Below are positions 52,508-60,830 of a stretch of DNA of 64,000 nt, in pieces. Source of the DNA: Pelotomaculum_C sp050950345 (GTDB lineage: Bacteria > Bacillota > Desulfotomaculia > Desulfotomaculales > Pelotomaculaceae); NCBI GenBank assembly GCA_050950345.1, contig JBMNHK010000008.1, positions 1 to 64,000 on the forward strand, read 5' to 3'. The number at the start of each line of letters is the position of its first letter. Position 1 is the first letter of the stretch. The notes beneath the pieces are model-generated. The model saw nothing but the letters and a program-made list of their open reading frames with translations, did not search any database and was not told where the DNA came from. A program made the position numbers and the translations under genes.

Positions 52508-53521
52508 CTAACCTAATACAGTGTAACCTGCATCCAGACGAATGCCAGGCTCGATTTTTTGTACGTATTGAAGCTTGTCCAGAGGAATTTTGCTGATAAA
52601 CTCATTGGTGTTCTCCACGTTGAAGATATAGTTATCATAGTAGGCCTGAAGCGGTTCAGGATTACCTTTTCTCAGCATCTCACAGGCGTTCCTGAATTCT
52701 GCAATGTGACCTTCGTCAAAGTAGTATAGACCGTTACAGTTGCCTGGGTAGGCTCCGAAAGGCACTTCAATCACGGCATCTACACTGAAAAACGGTATGC
52801 TGACCCTGTTAGGATAACGTGTCATTTCTTCGTGTTCGATCAGCCGTTCACAGGTGACAATGGTATAGGCTGAGGCCATGGACATCTCCGGGCAGGTAAA
52901 GAGCGGACCCTGGATCCGGCAGTTGCCATACATATCTGCTTCCTGAACGTGGATAAGTGACACATTGGGGTGTGAAGCAGGTACAAGCATGATGGGTCGC
53001 CCTGTAAAGGGGCATTCGATGACTTTGGACCTGTTGGTTTGTAGCATATCGCTGCCCATCGGGCTGCGGCAGGGCATGAAGGGCACACCGATTGAACCGG
53101 CTTTTAGCCGCAGTGACATATTAAAGTTGCTCCAGTCTTCCAGCTCAACTTTATTATTCTCTGTCAGGTAGCGCAACAACGGCGAAACCCCGAAGGCTTC
53201 GTGAGCAAAGTAAGCAAACTCCAGCTTTTTTATACTATTTTTGGTTTCGTCCAGAGCCATTGCCCCGGCCAGATACTCAGGACCCAACCCTGCTGAAGCA
53301 AATGTGAGAGTTAAGTCTTTCCTGCCCTGTCTAATTATCTCGTGCACAATAGCTACCGGCTGACGAGCATCGACAAAGCCGCCTATACCAACATTGTCTC
53401 CGTCTTTGACAAATTTTTGTACGGCCTCTTTAATGCTCATCCTCTTGTCTTTTTTGGACTTGTCCTTATCTGCCAGGAACTTCCTGGCTTCATCAGGCGA
53501 CAGGCCCGTCCATTCAAACAT
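52508..53521 (-). CDS. CoA-transferase subunit alpha (glutaconate CoA-transferase A-like)
   Basis: 337 residues. MSIKEAVQKFVKDGDNVGIG and GGFVDARQPVAIVHEII open the CoA-binding fold; LLRYLTENNKVELEDWSNF and MPCRSPMGSDMLQ follow. It ends with the extension IPLDKLQYVQKIEPGIRLD. It forms a hetero-oligomer with the beta subunit. The start has GGGGGGAG upstream and an inverted repeat at 53537-53563, a likely control site. Confidence 0.9.
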   Translation of the reverse strand: MFEWTGLSPDEARKFLADKDKSKKDKRMSIKEAVQKFVKDGDNVGIGGFVDARQPVAIVHEIIRQGRKDLTLTFASAGLGPEYLAGAMALDETKNSIKKLEFAYFAHEAFGVSPLLRYLTENNKVELEDWSNFNMSLRLKAGSIGVPFMPCRSPMGSDMLQTNRSKVIECPFTGRPIMLVPASHPNVSLIHVQEADMYGNCRIQGPLFTCPEMSMASAYTIVTCERLIEHEEMTRYPNRVSIPFFSVDAVIEVPFGAYPGNCNGLYYFDEGHIAEFRNACEMLRKGNPEPLQAYYDNYIFNVENTNEFISKIPLDKLQYVQKIEPGIRLDAGYTVLG

Positions 53522-53536
53522 TTGCTCTCCCCCCTG

Positions 53537-53563
53537 TTTTTTGTGGACTAATCAATCCACAAA
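53537..53563 (-). promoter_or_regulatory. Inverted repeat in the CoA-transferase leader
   Basis: TTTGTGGA, 8-bp loop CTAATCAA, TCCACAAA, centred 30 bp upstream of the ATG. Symmetry and position suggest an operator or an RNA hairpin in the leader. Confidence 0.5.
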
Positions 53564-53609
53564 CAAAAAATTGGACTTATTTTGAAAATTATATAATATT
53601 TTTGCAATT

Positions 53610-53699
53610 ATGAAAACAATATTTTACAAAAAAGATAAAGTCAAGGCACTTTTGAGAAAAAAGAGAATAACCGCCTTAGATTTAGCTAAGGACAGGTAA
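53610..53699 (+). pseudogene. Truncated XRE-type regulator remnant
   Basis: 29-codon frame MKTIFYKKDKVKALLRKKRI then TALDLAKDR and a stop. It matches the first two helices of a Cro/CI-type DNA-binding domain (K-x-L-L-x-K-K-x-I-T-x-x-D-L-A). The rest is missing and no ribosome site is present. It lies in a 630-bp non-coding gap. Confidence 0.35.
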
Positions 53700-53871
53700 T
53701 TCCGGTAATTCCTTATGAAACATGGGATTAAGCGAATGTTTTGGTTACAACGTGAATAAACTGTATACAATAATACAGAATACACAAATTGGGCAGCCTC
53801 TTCATCAGATGAAAACTGACTGAGATTTCTTTAAAAAAGTGCCTCAATTTGAATGCTTATTAAGTGTGCCG

Positions 53872-53934
53872 AAAAATCAGTCAATCCGATAAAATACTAA
53901 ATTACTATCGGATTTAATGACTGATTTTAATTTT
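53872..53934. terminator. Large AT-rich hairpin in the gap between larE and the CoA-transferase
   Basis: Left arm AAAAATCAGTCAATCCGATA (53872-53891) pairs with TATCGGAT...TGACTGATTTT (53906-53928) with a small bulge, followed by AATTTTATT. Terminator-like. No gene ends just before it on the plus strand except the XRE remnant. The rest of 53700-54152 holds only this hairpin and the repeat at 53944. Confidence 0.55.
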
Positions 53935-53943
53935 ATTAAAAAG

Positions 53944-53990
53944 AAAGGAGCATCGCTCACTACTTGAAAAAGTAGTTGCAACACTCCCTA
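53944..53990 (-). repeat. Copy B of the dispersed hairpin, downstream of larE
   Basis: The minus strand reads GGGAGTGTTGCAACTACTTT, then TTCAAGTAGTGAGCGATGCT, CCTTTCTT. It differs from copy A (46854-46907) by a few substitutions and a short indel. A T-rich run follows, so it may end the larE transcript 160 bp after its stop. Confidence 0.75.
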
Positions 53991-54152
53991 TAATTAAAAC
54001 CAGATATTTCACTTTTGCTATATACGCCTGATTAACAACTAATATTTTGCTTCGTTTTGCTTCGCTTCCAAAATAATTCTCAGTCCGCCCCAGGTTTCCT
54101 GGAAAATAGCGGGATCCATTAATTCCGGACAGATAAAGCTATAATCAATCAG

Positions 54153-54980
54153 CTATACACTTATAGCCTCATTCATGCTGCCAGTCCGGTAGCCCCGGAG
54201 ATCCAGCGCAACATAGGTATAGCCAAGTCCCTTTAACTTACTTTCGATGGCTGAAGCATGCCCCAGGACAAAACTCAGATATTTCTCAGGGACTTCAATG
54301 CGCGCCAGGTTGCCATGGTGCCTGACCCGTACCTGGGGTATGCCCAGTTGCAGCAAGTAACTCTCCGCCTGTTCAACCTGCTGCAAACTCTTTAGGTCAA
54401 TGGGAGTTCCATAGGGGAAACGCGTCGCCAAACAGGGATTGGCCGGCTTGTCAGCAGTAGAAAGACCAATTTTCCTGGATAAAGCACGAATTTCTTCCTT
54501 ACATAAACCAACTTCCTTTAAAGGGCTATATACACCCAGCTCAATTGCGGCCCGCAAACCCGGCCGGTAATCTTGCAGGTCATCAGCGTTGGAGCCGTCC
54601 ACAACTACATTGATGCCCTGCGCAGCGGCCACTGCCAATAATTTGCTGTACATATTTTTCTTACAGTGGTAACAACGATCAGGAGGATTATTGGCAAAGG
54701 GTGGCTGACCGATTTCATTATACTCCAGGAGCACATGTTCCACCCCTATCAGGTTCGCTGATTCAACAGCTTCCTTGCTCTCATTGGAAGGAAAAATTGC
54801 GCCGGTTATGGTTACAGCCAGCACATTTTTGTGCAGGGCATCTACAGCGGCCTTCAACACAAGAGTGCTGTCAATGCCGCCGGAAAAAGCCACCATCACT
54901 CTGCCATAATCTTGAAGTATCTTTTGGAGACGCCCATATTTCACATCCAGGGTAGCCACTTTTCCTTCATAACACCCCAC
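54153..54980 (-). CDS. larE: ATP-dependent sacrificial sulfur transferase LarE
   Basis: 275 residues, PP-loop fold: VMVAFSGGIDSTLVLKAA (SGGxDS), PPDRCYHCKKNMYSKLL with Cys, DGSNADDLQDYRPGLRA, and PANPCLATRFPYG with the second conserved Cys. LarE donates sulfur to P2CMN in synthesis of the nickel-pincer cofactor of lactate racemase and related enzymes. Members with more Cys may use a 4Fe-4S cluster. No larA, larB or larC is in the window. The start codon is uncertain (GTG 54980; weak site). It lies 45 bp after the Rrf2 regulator on the same strand. Confidence 0.92.
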   Translation of the reverse strand: MGCYEGKVATLDVKYGRLQKILQDYGRVMVAFSGGIDSTLVLKAAVDALHKNVLAVTITGAIFPSNESKEAVESANLIGVEHVLLEYNEIGQPPFANNPPDRCYHCKKNMYSKLLAVAAAQGINVVVDGSNADDLQDYRPGLRAAIELGVYSPLKEVGLCKEEIRALSRKIGLSTADKPANPCLATRFPYGTPIDLKSLQQVEQAESYLLQLGIPQVRVRHHGNLARIEVPEKYLSFVLGHASAIESKLKGLGYTYVALDLRGYRTGSMNEAISV

Positions 54981-55025
54981 TACCTACTTCAGTTCAACCA
55001 ACTAACTATAATATAATCAAAATAA

Positions 55026-55481
55026 TCAACTGCCATACATACCGGTTTCGCAAGTTTGCTGGAGTTCTTCCACATCCTGACATAGATCCTCCAGGGTGGT
55101 GCTATCCAACACCTGGGCCACAGAATCCCGCACCTGCTCCCAGAGCCTTTTTGTCACACATGTATCCGCCCGTACACATTGATCCGGATTATCCTCACTG
55201 ACACAACCTGTCGGGCTAAGTGGTCCTTCAAGACATCTAACGATCTCTCCCACAGTGATCATGGATGGTTCCCTTGTCAAAATGTAGCCGCCCGAAGCAC
55301 CTCTGACACTTCTCACTAACCCGCCTTTGCGGAGAAAACTCATCATCTGCTCCAAATAACCTTCGGATATAGCCTGTCTTTCAGCTACTTTGGCCAATGA
55401 AATAGGTTCACTGGAGTTATAACGCAAGGCTAAATCCAACATAGCCCGCAATCCGTACCTGGCTCTCGTAGAAAATTTCAA
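55026..55481 (-). CDS. Rrf2/IscR-type transcriptional regulator
   Basis: 151 residues. The winged helix has FSTRARYGLRAMLDLALRY, AISEGYLEQMMSFLRKGGLV and RGASGGYILTREPSMITVGE. Three Cys in CVSEDNPDQCVRADTC match IscR/Rrf2 Fe-S ligation spacing, although CymR-like regulators lack them. It probably senses Fe-S or redox state. It is divergent from ilvD, whose product is an Fe-S enzyme, and upstream of larE. An inverted repeat at 55549-55562 could be its operator. Confidence 0.92.
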   Translation of the reverse strand: MKFSTRARYGLRAMLDLALRYNSSEPISLAKVAERQAISEGYLEQMMSFLRKGGLVRSVRGASGGYILTREPSMITVGEIVRCLEGPLSPTGCVSEDNPDQCVRADTCVTKRLWEQVRDSVAQVLDSTTLEDLCQDVEELQQTCETGMYGS

Positions 55482-55783
55482 TTCCTTAACCCTCCCTGGT
55501 CAAAGATCATGCTATAAATAAATAACATACTTAAATCAAACACCTCTAAATCCTACTGGATTAGTGATATTTATATCTTATTGTACGTTTGTTGCTTTGT
55601 CAAAACTTTTTATGCTGTTTCGTATTCCTTTGCCCGGGACTTTTTTGACGTTGCCGACAGCGGCAAGAATGTAGTACCATAGAAGAGTATCTTTATTGTA
55701 ATACAAGCTATTGTAATCTGAATAAAGGAACTGGATAACATTTAGTGAAGTATAGTTCAGATATTTTGCGGGAGGGATTTTTT
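55482..55783. other. Divergent control region between the Rrf2 regulator and ilvD
   Basis: About 300 bp without genes. AT-rich near the regulator, more mixed near ilvD. I looked for a T-box leader, common before branched-chain amino-acid genes, and saw none. Holds the repeat at 55549-55562. Confidence 0.5.
55549..55562. promoter_or_regulatory. Small inverted repeat, possible Rrf2 operator
   Basis: AATCC, TACT, GGATT, located 68 bp upstream of the regulator start and 222 bp before ilvD. The size suits an Rrf2 dimer, but the match is short. Confidence 0.35.
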
Positions 55784-57487
55784 TTGGCTACAAAACCTGG
55801 TACTTTAAACAGCAGTCAAGTAACGGAAGGATTGGCAAGATCGCCCCACCGTTCCCTTTTTTACGCCATGGGGTATACTCCGGAGGAGCTAAAAAAACCG
55901 ATTATCGGTATCGTTAACGCCTTTAACGAAATCGTTCCCGGACATATTCACCTGAGGGATCTGGCGCAAGCGGCTAAACTGGGGGTTGCCGCAGCCGGCG
56001 GTACACCGGTAGAATTTCCTGTCATAGGCATCTGTGACGGTATTTCCATGAACCACGACGGCATGAAATACCCGCTGGCCAGCCGTGAACTGATCGCCGA
56101 CTCCATCGAAACTATGGCTATGGCCCATAAATTTGACGGTCTGGTACTCATAGGCAACTGTGACAAAATAGTGCCCGGCATGCTCATGGCAGCTTGCCGC
56201 CTCAACATCCCCTCCGTTTATGTGGGCGGCGGCCCGATGCTGACGGGAGGTTACCAGGGGGAAAAGCTGGATTTGACACGAGGTATGTTTGAAGCGGTAG
56301 GCCAGTACGTTGCCGGCACTATCGATGCCGCTCAACTCGAAGAAATGGAATTAAACGCCTGCCCAAGCTGCGGCAGCTGCGCCGGCCTCTTTACAGCCAA
56401 CACGATGAATAGCCTGGTAGAGGCGCTGGGGATAGGACTCCCCGGCAACGGCACCATCCCGGCACCTTACGGGCAACGCCGGGCCCTGGCTAAAAAGGCC
56501 GGAAAACAAGCTGTAGCCCTGGTTAAACAGGGTTTGCGGCCACGGGATATCATGACCCTCAACGCTTTCCATAACGCCGTCAGCCTGGACATGGCTATTG
56601 GCGGTTCCAGCAACACGGTGCTGCACCTGCTGGCCATTGCCAGTGAAGCTGGAGTACCGCTGGAACTGGAAGCTTTTGATCGCATCAGCGCCCGGGTACC
56701 TAATATATGTAAATTAAGCCCCAGCGGCATCCACCGGATGAGTGACCTGCACGAAGCAGGCGGCATTTCCGCCGTACTGAAGCAAATGGCCGAACAAGGG
56801 TTATTAAGCCTGGAAGAAAAAACAGTAACCGGACAAACCCTGGGAAGCAACATAAGCCAGGCCAAAGTCCTTAACCCGGAAGTTATTCGCCCCTTTAGCG
56901 ACCCCTACAGCAGCCAGGGCGGTATTGCCATCCTGCGCGGCAACCTGGCTCCGGACGGAGCGGTGGTTAAACAAGCCGGCGTGGCCCAGGAAATGCTGGT
57001 CCATAGCGGCCCGGCACGGGTTTTTGACAGCGAAGAAGCTGCCTACGACGCTATTTTAGGCGGCAAGATTAACAAGGGAGACGTTGTGGTGATCCGCTAC
57101 GAAGGCCCTAAAGGCGGGCCGGGTATGCGTGAAATGCTTAGCCCCACCTCAGCAATCTCAGGTATAGGACTGGATAAGGATGTAGCGCTCCTCACTGACG
57201 GGCGTTTCTCAGGCGGCACACGGGGAGCCAGCATTGGCCACATCTCACCGGAAGCCTCTGAGGGCGGACCCATTGCCCTGGTGCAGGAAGGGGATATAAT
57301 CGAAATTGATATTCCCGGGCGCAGCCTGAATATCCGGCTTTCCGAAGCAGAACTTGCCGCCAGACGCGCAGAGTGGCAGCAGCCTGCTCCCAAAATTACC
57401 GGCAAGAGCTACCTGGCCCGCTATGCGGCAATGGTTACTTCAGCCAGCACAGGAGCAGTATTCAAAACACCCGGCAGCGACCGCTAA
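55784..57487 (+). CDS. ilvD: Dihydroxy-acid dehydratase
   Basis: 567 residues from TTG 55784, 7 nt behind GGGAGGG; the frame is open 13 codons further. Markers are GIVNAFNEIVPGHIHL, GICDGISMNHDGM, VLIGNCDKIVPGML with an Fe-S Cys, CPSCGSCAGLFTANTM with the second cluster Cys, and LTDGRFSGGTRGASIGHISP. It converts dihydroxy-isovalerate and its homologue to 2-keto acids for valine, isoleucine and leucine. It is monocistronic with a clear terminator. Possible Fe-S-linked control by the divergent Rrf2 protein is inferred. Confidence 0.97.
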   Translation: MATKPGTLNSSQVTEGLARSPHRSLFYAMGYTPEELKKPIIGIVNAFNEIVPGHIHLRDLAQAAKLGVAAAGGTPVEFPVIGICDGISMNHDGMKYPLASRELIADSIETMAMAHKFDGLVLIGNCDKIVPGMLMAACRLNIPSVYVGGGPMLTGGYQGEKLDLTRGMFEAVGQYVAGTIDAAQLEEMELNACPSCGSCAGLFTANTMNSLVEALGIGLPGNGTIPAPYGQRRALAKKAGKQAVALVKQGLRPRDIMTLNAFHNAVSLDMAIGGSSNTVLHLLAIASEAGVPLELEAFDRISARVPNICKLSPSGIHRMSDLHEAGGISAVLKQMAEQGLLSLEEKTVTGQTLGSNISQAKVLNPEVIRPFSDPYSSQGGIAILRGNLAPDGAVVKQAGVAQEMLVHSGPARVFDSEEAAYDAILGGKINKGDVVVIRYEGPKGGPGMREMLSPTSAISGIGLDKDVALLTDGRFSGGTRGASIGHISPEASEGGPIALVQEGDIIEIDIPGRSLNIRLSEAELAARRAEWQQPAPKITGKSYLARYAAMVTSASTGAVFKTPGSDR

Positions 57488-57554
57488 AACTGCGCTTTTT
57501 ATCCCCAATAAATTATGGTAAAGCATAAGATTTACCGGATCTCTAAAAAATTTT

Positions 57555-57593
57555 AAAGAGGCAAGCTAAGACCAATTTAGCCTGCCTCTTTTG
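57555..57593 (+). terminator. Terminator of ilvD
   Basis: AAAGAGGCA and TGCCTCTTT arms with an inner GCTAA/TTTAGC stem, then TT and a weak T-run. Confidence 0.8.
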
Positions 57594-57654
57594 ATTGCCA
57601 AGAAGCATAGTATTGTTTTAATCCCGTTAATATGGGTACGGATTACTGCTCTCT

Positions 57655-58497
57655 TTACTTTTCCTCAGGAGTAATCCACTTGCCGATCTCACGGTAAGGA
57701 TTCTGCAGTTCCTTGTACTGCCCCCTTTTTTCCATAAACTCCGCTTTCTTGGCCGGCAGGAAATCTTCTATATGCTCACGTTTGCCCTCAAGGCTAAAGC
57801 GGTGGGTCTGAGCGGGAAAATGCAATTCAACCCCTTGCTCATCCAGCACCATCTCTCCCTTGCTGCCGCACATGGGGCAAATTACTTCCTTACCGTCAAA
57901 CTTCAGAACATCGCTCCAACAGGCGGGGCATTCGTAAGGCCTGGGCGTGCGCTTGTAATCCGGATCAAAAAGGGCCCGGCCCATACTTTGCACCCTTTGC
58001 AAATTAGCCGGATCCTCTAAAACAGACGCGGGGTTGGCGCCCAGGAAGCTGGCGCTGTCTACCAGCTTGAGTCCTAAAAAATGGGCGGTAACGTTCAAAG
58101 CTGACTCAGCGTATCCTTCTACGCCCGGTCTTCCGTAAGTAGTTATGGTGATACAGGGTTTACCGTCATATTGTTCAACTTTACTGCCCACCGACAACAT
58201 GCGATCCTGCAGCAGTTTAATACTGGCATTGGGACCATAAACATAGCAGGGTGCTGCTATGACCACAGCATCAGCCTTTCTGATATTATCAAGTACAAAC
58301 TCCAGATCATCTTCCAGCACACAGGTCTTATCCTTTGGCAAACACCTGTAGCAAGCCTGACAAGGCTTTAAATTCAGCTTCGTCAACCTGATCATATCCA
58401 GTTCATCTGCACCGCTCGCTTCCATTGCAGCCTTCATCAGAATCTCTGAGTTGCCCAGGTTCCTTGGCGAGGCTACAATACCCAGTACCCGTTTCAA
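57655..58497 (-). CDS. Flavodoxin-like NAD(P)H-dependent reductase with zinc ribbon
   Basis: 280 residues. The N-terminal FMN-binding fold has VLGIVASPRNLGNSEILMKA, CQACYRCLPKDKTC (a Cys-rich loop common in the iron-sulfur flavoprotein-like group), APCYVYGPNASIKLLQDRM and ITTYGRPGVEGYAESAL. From about 190 a zinc-ribbon-like insert carries ECPACW and CPMCGSKGE. The C-terminus is Lys/Glu rich. It likely reduces quinones or other small acceptors. It is monocistronic with the next gene 119 bp away. Confidence 0.87.
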   Translation of the reverse strand: MKRVLGIVASPRNLGNSEILMKAAMEASGADELDMIRLTKLNLKPCQACYRCLPKDKTCVLEDDLEFVLDNIRKADAVVIAAPCYVYGPNASIKLLQDRMLSVGSKVEQYDGKPCITITTYGRPGVEGYAESALNVTAHFLGLKLVDSASFLGANPASVLEDPANLQRVQSMGRALFDPDYKRTPRPYECPACWSDVLKFDGKEVICPMCGSKGEMVLDEQGVELHFPAQTHRFSLEGKREHIEDFLPAKKAEFMEKRGQYKELQNPYREIGKWITPEEK

Positions 58498-58616
58498 TTT
58501 GGCTGTCCCTCCTTTTGCGTTCCCTTAAAATCTAATAATTATAGTTGTCTTTCTCTACAATTATTAAATCTCCTCCCGCAAAACGCTCAAGAAGGTAGCT
58601 CATTTTTGTTATCGCC

Positions 58617-59498
58617 CTATACGACAGTCTTGCAAGAGCCGTCGTTGGTTAACAGCGGCCAATACAGCTCCGGCCGTCGGTCTCTAAAAACACCCCAGGC
58701 GGCTCTCTGTTTTTCAAGCTCTTCCAAATCAAATTCTGCTACTAAAACTGTTTCCGATGTGCGATCTGCTTCCCGCACCAGTTCACCCCGTTGATTGGCA
58801 ATAAAAGATGAGCCGTAAAAAGTAATCTCGGAGCTACCAAAACGCTCAACTCCAATCCGGTTGGAGGCGATCACCGGCACCAGGTTGGCCGCAGCATGCC
58901 CTCGCATACAAATCTGCCAGTGCCCTTTGGAATCATATCCAGCATCCTGTGGTTCGGAACCGATGGCCGTAGGATAAAAAAGCAACTCGGCTCCCTGCAG
59001 GGCCATGCAGCGGGCAGCCTCAGGAAACCACTGATCCCAGCATATGCCCACACCAATCCTGGCATAACGGGTATCCCATACTTTAAAGCCGGTATCACCG
59101 GGGTTAAAATAGAATTTCTCTTCGTAACCAGGTCCGTCAGGGATATGGCTCTTACGGTATACCCCCAGCAATTCCCCGCCTGCGTCATAAACTGCTACGG
59201 AATTATACCTGGCATTGTTCCTTTTTTCGAAGAAACTGATCGGGAGCACCACTTCCAGTTCCCTGGCCAGGGCCTGAAAATGCCGGAGCATCTGATGCTC
59301 TTCAACTTCCCTGGCCATTTGATAAAACTCCGGATCTTCTACCTGACAAAAATAAAGAGATGCAAAAAGCTCCTGGAGGAGAATCACCTGCGCTCCTTGC
59401 GCTGCAGCTTTCCTCACCAATTTTTCCGCCCTGGCAATATTGGTCTCCATCTCCTGGCTGCAGCTCATCTGAGTTGCGGCAACAACCAGCTTACGCAT
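58617..59498 (-). CDS. aguB: N-carbamoylputrescine amidase
   Basis: 293 residues from ATG 59498, behind GGGGG; seven upstream codons are not needed. Nitrilase catalytic triad: Glu in LLQELFASLYFCQ, Lys in YRKSHIPDGPGYEEKFYF, Cys in IGVGICWDQWFPEAAR. The family-specific CQVEDPEFYQMA is present. It turns N-carbamoylputrescine into putrescine, CO2 and ammonia. It overlaps the end of aguA by 8 bp, so the two are translationally coupled. Confidence 0.95.
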   Translation of the reverse strand: MRKLVVAATQMSCSQEMETNIARAEKLVRKAAAQGAQVILLQELFASLYFCQVEDPEFYQMAREVEEHQMLRHFQALARELEVVLPISFFEKRNNARYNSVAVYDAGGELLGVYRKSHIPDGPGYEEKFYFNPGDTGFKVWDTRYARIGVGICWDQWFPEAARCMALQGAELLFYPTAIGSEPQDAGYDSKGHWQICMRGHAAANLVPVIASNRIGVERFGSSEITFYGSSFIANQRGELVREADRTSETVLVAEFDLEELEKQRAAWGVFRDRRPELYWPLLTNDGSCKTVV

Positions 59499-60543
59499 AT
59501 CGTGACCCCCATTCCTCATTTAGCATAGCTGCCGGCATTTGCTGGGTAATACAGTGCACGCTGCCGCCTCCCTTGACGATGGGCATGCCATCGACTGTGA
59601 CCAGCTTACGCTCCGGGAAAATATCCTTCAGCAAGGCAACCGCCAGCTCATCCGTGGTCCTGCAGATGCCGCCAAAAGTTGGCAGGATGATACCACCGTT
59701 GACGAAATAGAAGTTGACGTAGCTTAAGGGCAAACGAATACCGTTCAAGTAAACCGGTGGCGGCTGTTGGAGTTTTACCACCTCCAGCTTACGGCCTCCA
59801 GCATCGCTGGCACCCTCCAAAATGGCGATGTTTTCCTGGGTGATTGCGTAGTTTGGATCCGCCCGGTCATGACAGGCCTGGACTAAAACCAGTCCCGGCC
59901 TGGCAAAACAGGCCACGTTATCCACATGCCCGTCCGTATGGTCGTTATCCAGCCCGCGTTTTAACCAAATGATTTTCTTAATCCCGAGATATTGTTGCAG
60001 CACCTTTTCAATTTCTGCCCTGCTCAAATGTGGATTGCGATTTTTGTTCAGCAGGCATTCTTCTGTGGTTAGCAAAGTGCCTTCTCCATCCACATGGATG
60101 GCACCCCCCTCCAGCACTATGGGCGCTTGAAAACAATGCAGTTTGAGATGGCGCAGTAATCTTTCAGCCACCAGATCGTCAGCATCCCAGGGACTGAATT
60201 TACCGCCCCAGGCGTTAAAATGCCAGCTAATGCCGGCCAACTGACCAGCACCGTTGATCACAAAAGTCGGCCCGTTGTCCCGCAGCCACGCATCATCATG
60301 CTCCATAGGCAGGATATCCACTGACGGCCCGCACAAATTTGCGGCCTCCCCCGCCAATTCCGGCCTGGCGATCATCGTCACCGGTTCAAAACCTGAGATA
60401 ACTTTGGCGACAGAAGCATAAGCCCTGCAGGCTGTTTCATACCCGTCAGGCCATTGCTCCCGGCTGACCGGCCAGGCCATAAATGTGCGTTCATGCCTAA
60501 CCCACTCGGCAGGCATCTTGAAATTTTTCTCCTGAGGTGTCAA
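59491..60543 (-). CDS. aguA: Agmatine deiminase
   Basis: 350 residues from TTG 60543, 9 nt behind AGGGAGG. The guanidino-modifying fold shows MPAEWVRHERTFMAWP, MEHDDAWLRDNGPTFV, WHFNAWGGKFSPWDADD, DNDHTDGHVDNVACF and the catalytic GGGSVHCITQQMP with Cys. It converts agmatine to N-carbamoylputrescine, the substrate of AguB. An arginine decarboxylase to supply agmatine is not in the window. The upstream hairpin at 60594-60625 may attenuate it. Confidence 0.95.
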   Translation of the reverse strand: MTPQEKNFKMPAEWVRHERTFMAWPVSREQWPDGYETACRAYASVAKVISGFEPVTMIARPELAGEAANLCGPSVDILPMEHDDAWLRDNGPTFVINGAGQLAGISWHFNAWGGKFSPWDADDLVAERLLRHLKLHCFQAPIVLEGGAIHVDGEGTLLTTEECLLNKNRNPHLSRAEIEKVLQQYLGIKKIIWLKRGLDNDHTDGHVDNVACFARPGLVLVQACHDRADPNYAITQENIAILEGASDAGGRKLEVVKLQQPPPVYLNGIRLPLSYVNFYFVNGGIILPTFGGICRTTDELAVALLKDIFPERKLVTVDGMPIVKGGGSVHCITQQMPAAMLNEEWGSRYA

Positions 60544-60593
60544 TGGCAAAAACCTCCCTGAGCATTATGCCCAAAAAAGTTGGCCTAATCCTG

Positions 60594-60625
60594 TTTTGAA
60601 AAAGAAGGACAGTTTTACCCTGTCC
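60594..60625 (-). terminator. Terminator-like hairpin in the aguAB leader
   Basis: Minus strand GGACAG, loop GGTAAAA, CTGTCC followed by TTCTTTTTC. It ends about 50 bp before the aguA start. No minus gene precedes it, so it could attenuate aguAB. Confidence 0.5.
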
Positions 60626-60830
60626 CTATTGTAGCTTTAACATACCATTATTCCAACAAGAAGTATCGGCGGAGGGCGCGGCCAGAATGGAACAAATGCG
60701 ATAAAAACACATAATTTGATAGCAGCTTAAAGCAAAGGATTATTTTATTACCATATTATGTAACACAATTAATCTTCCTACCATATGATACAGTGAAATA
60801 AAAAACTACAATTGATTAGGAGGCTATTTT

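Noticed and set aside
55482..55783. T-box leader before ilvD
   Set aside because: No T-box sequence, specifier hairpin or antiterminator pairing could be found.
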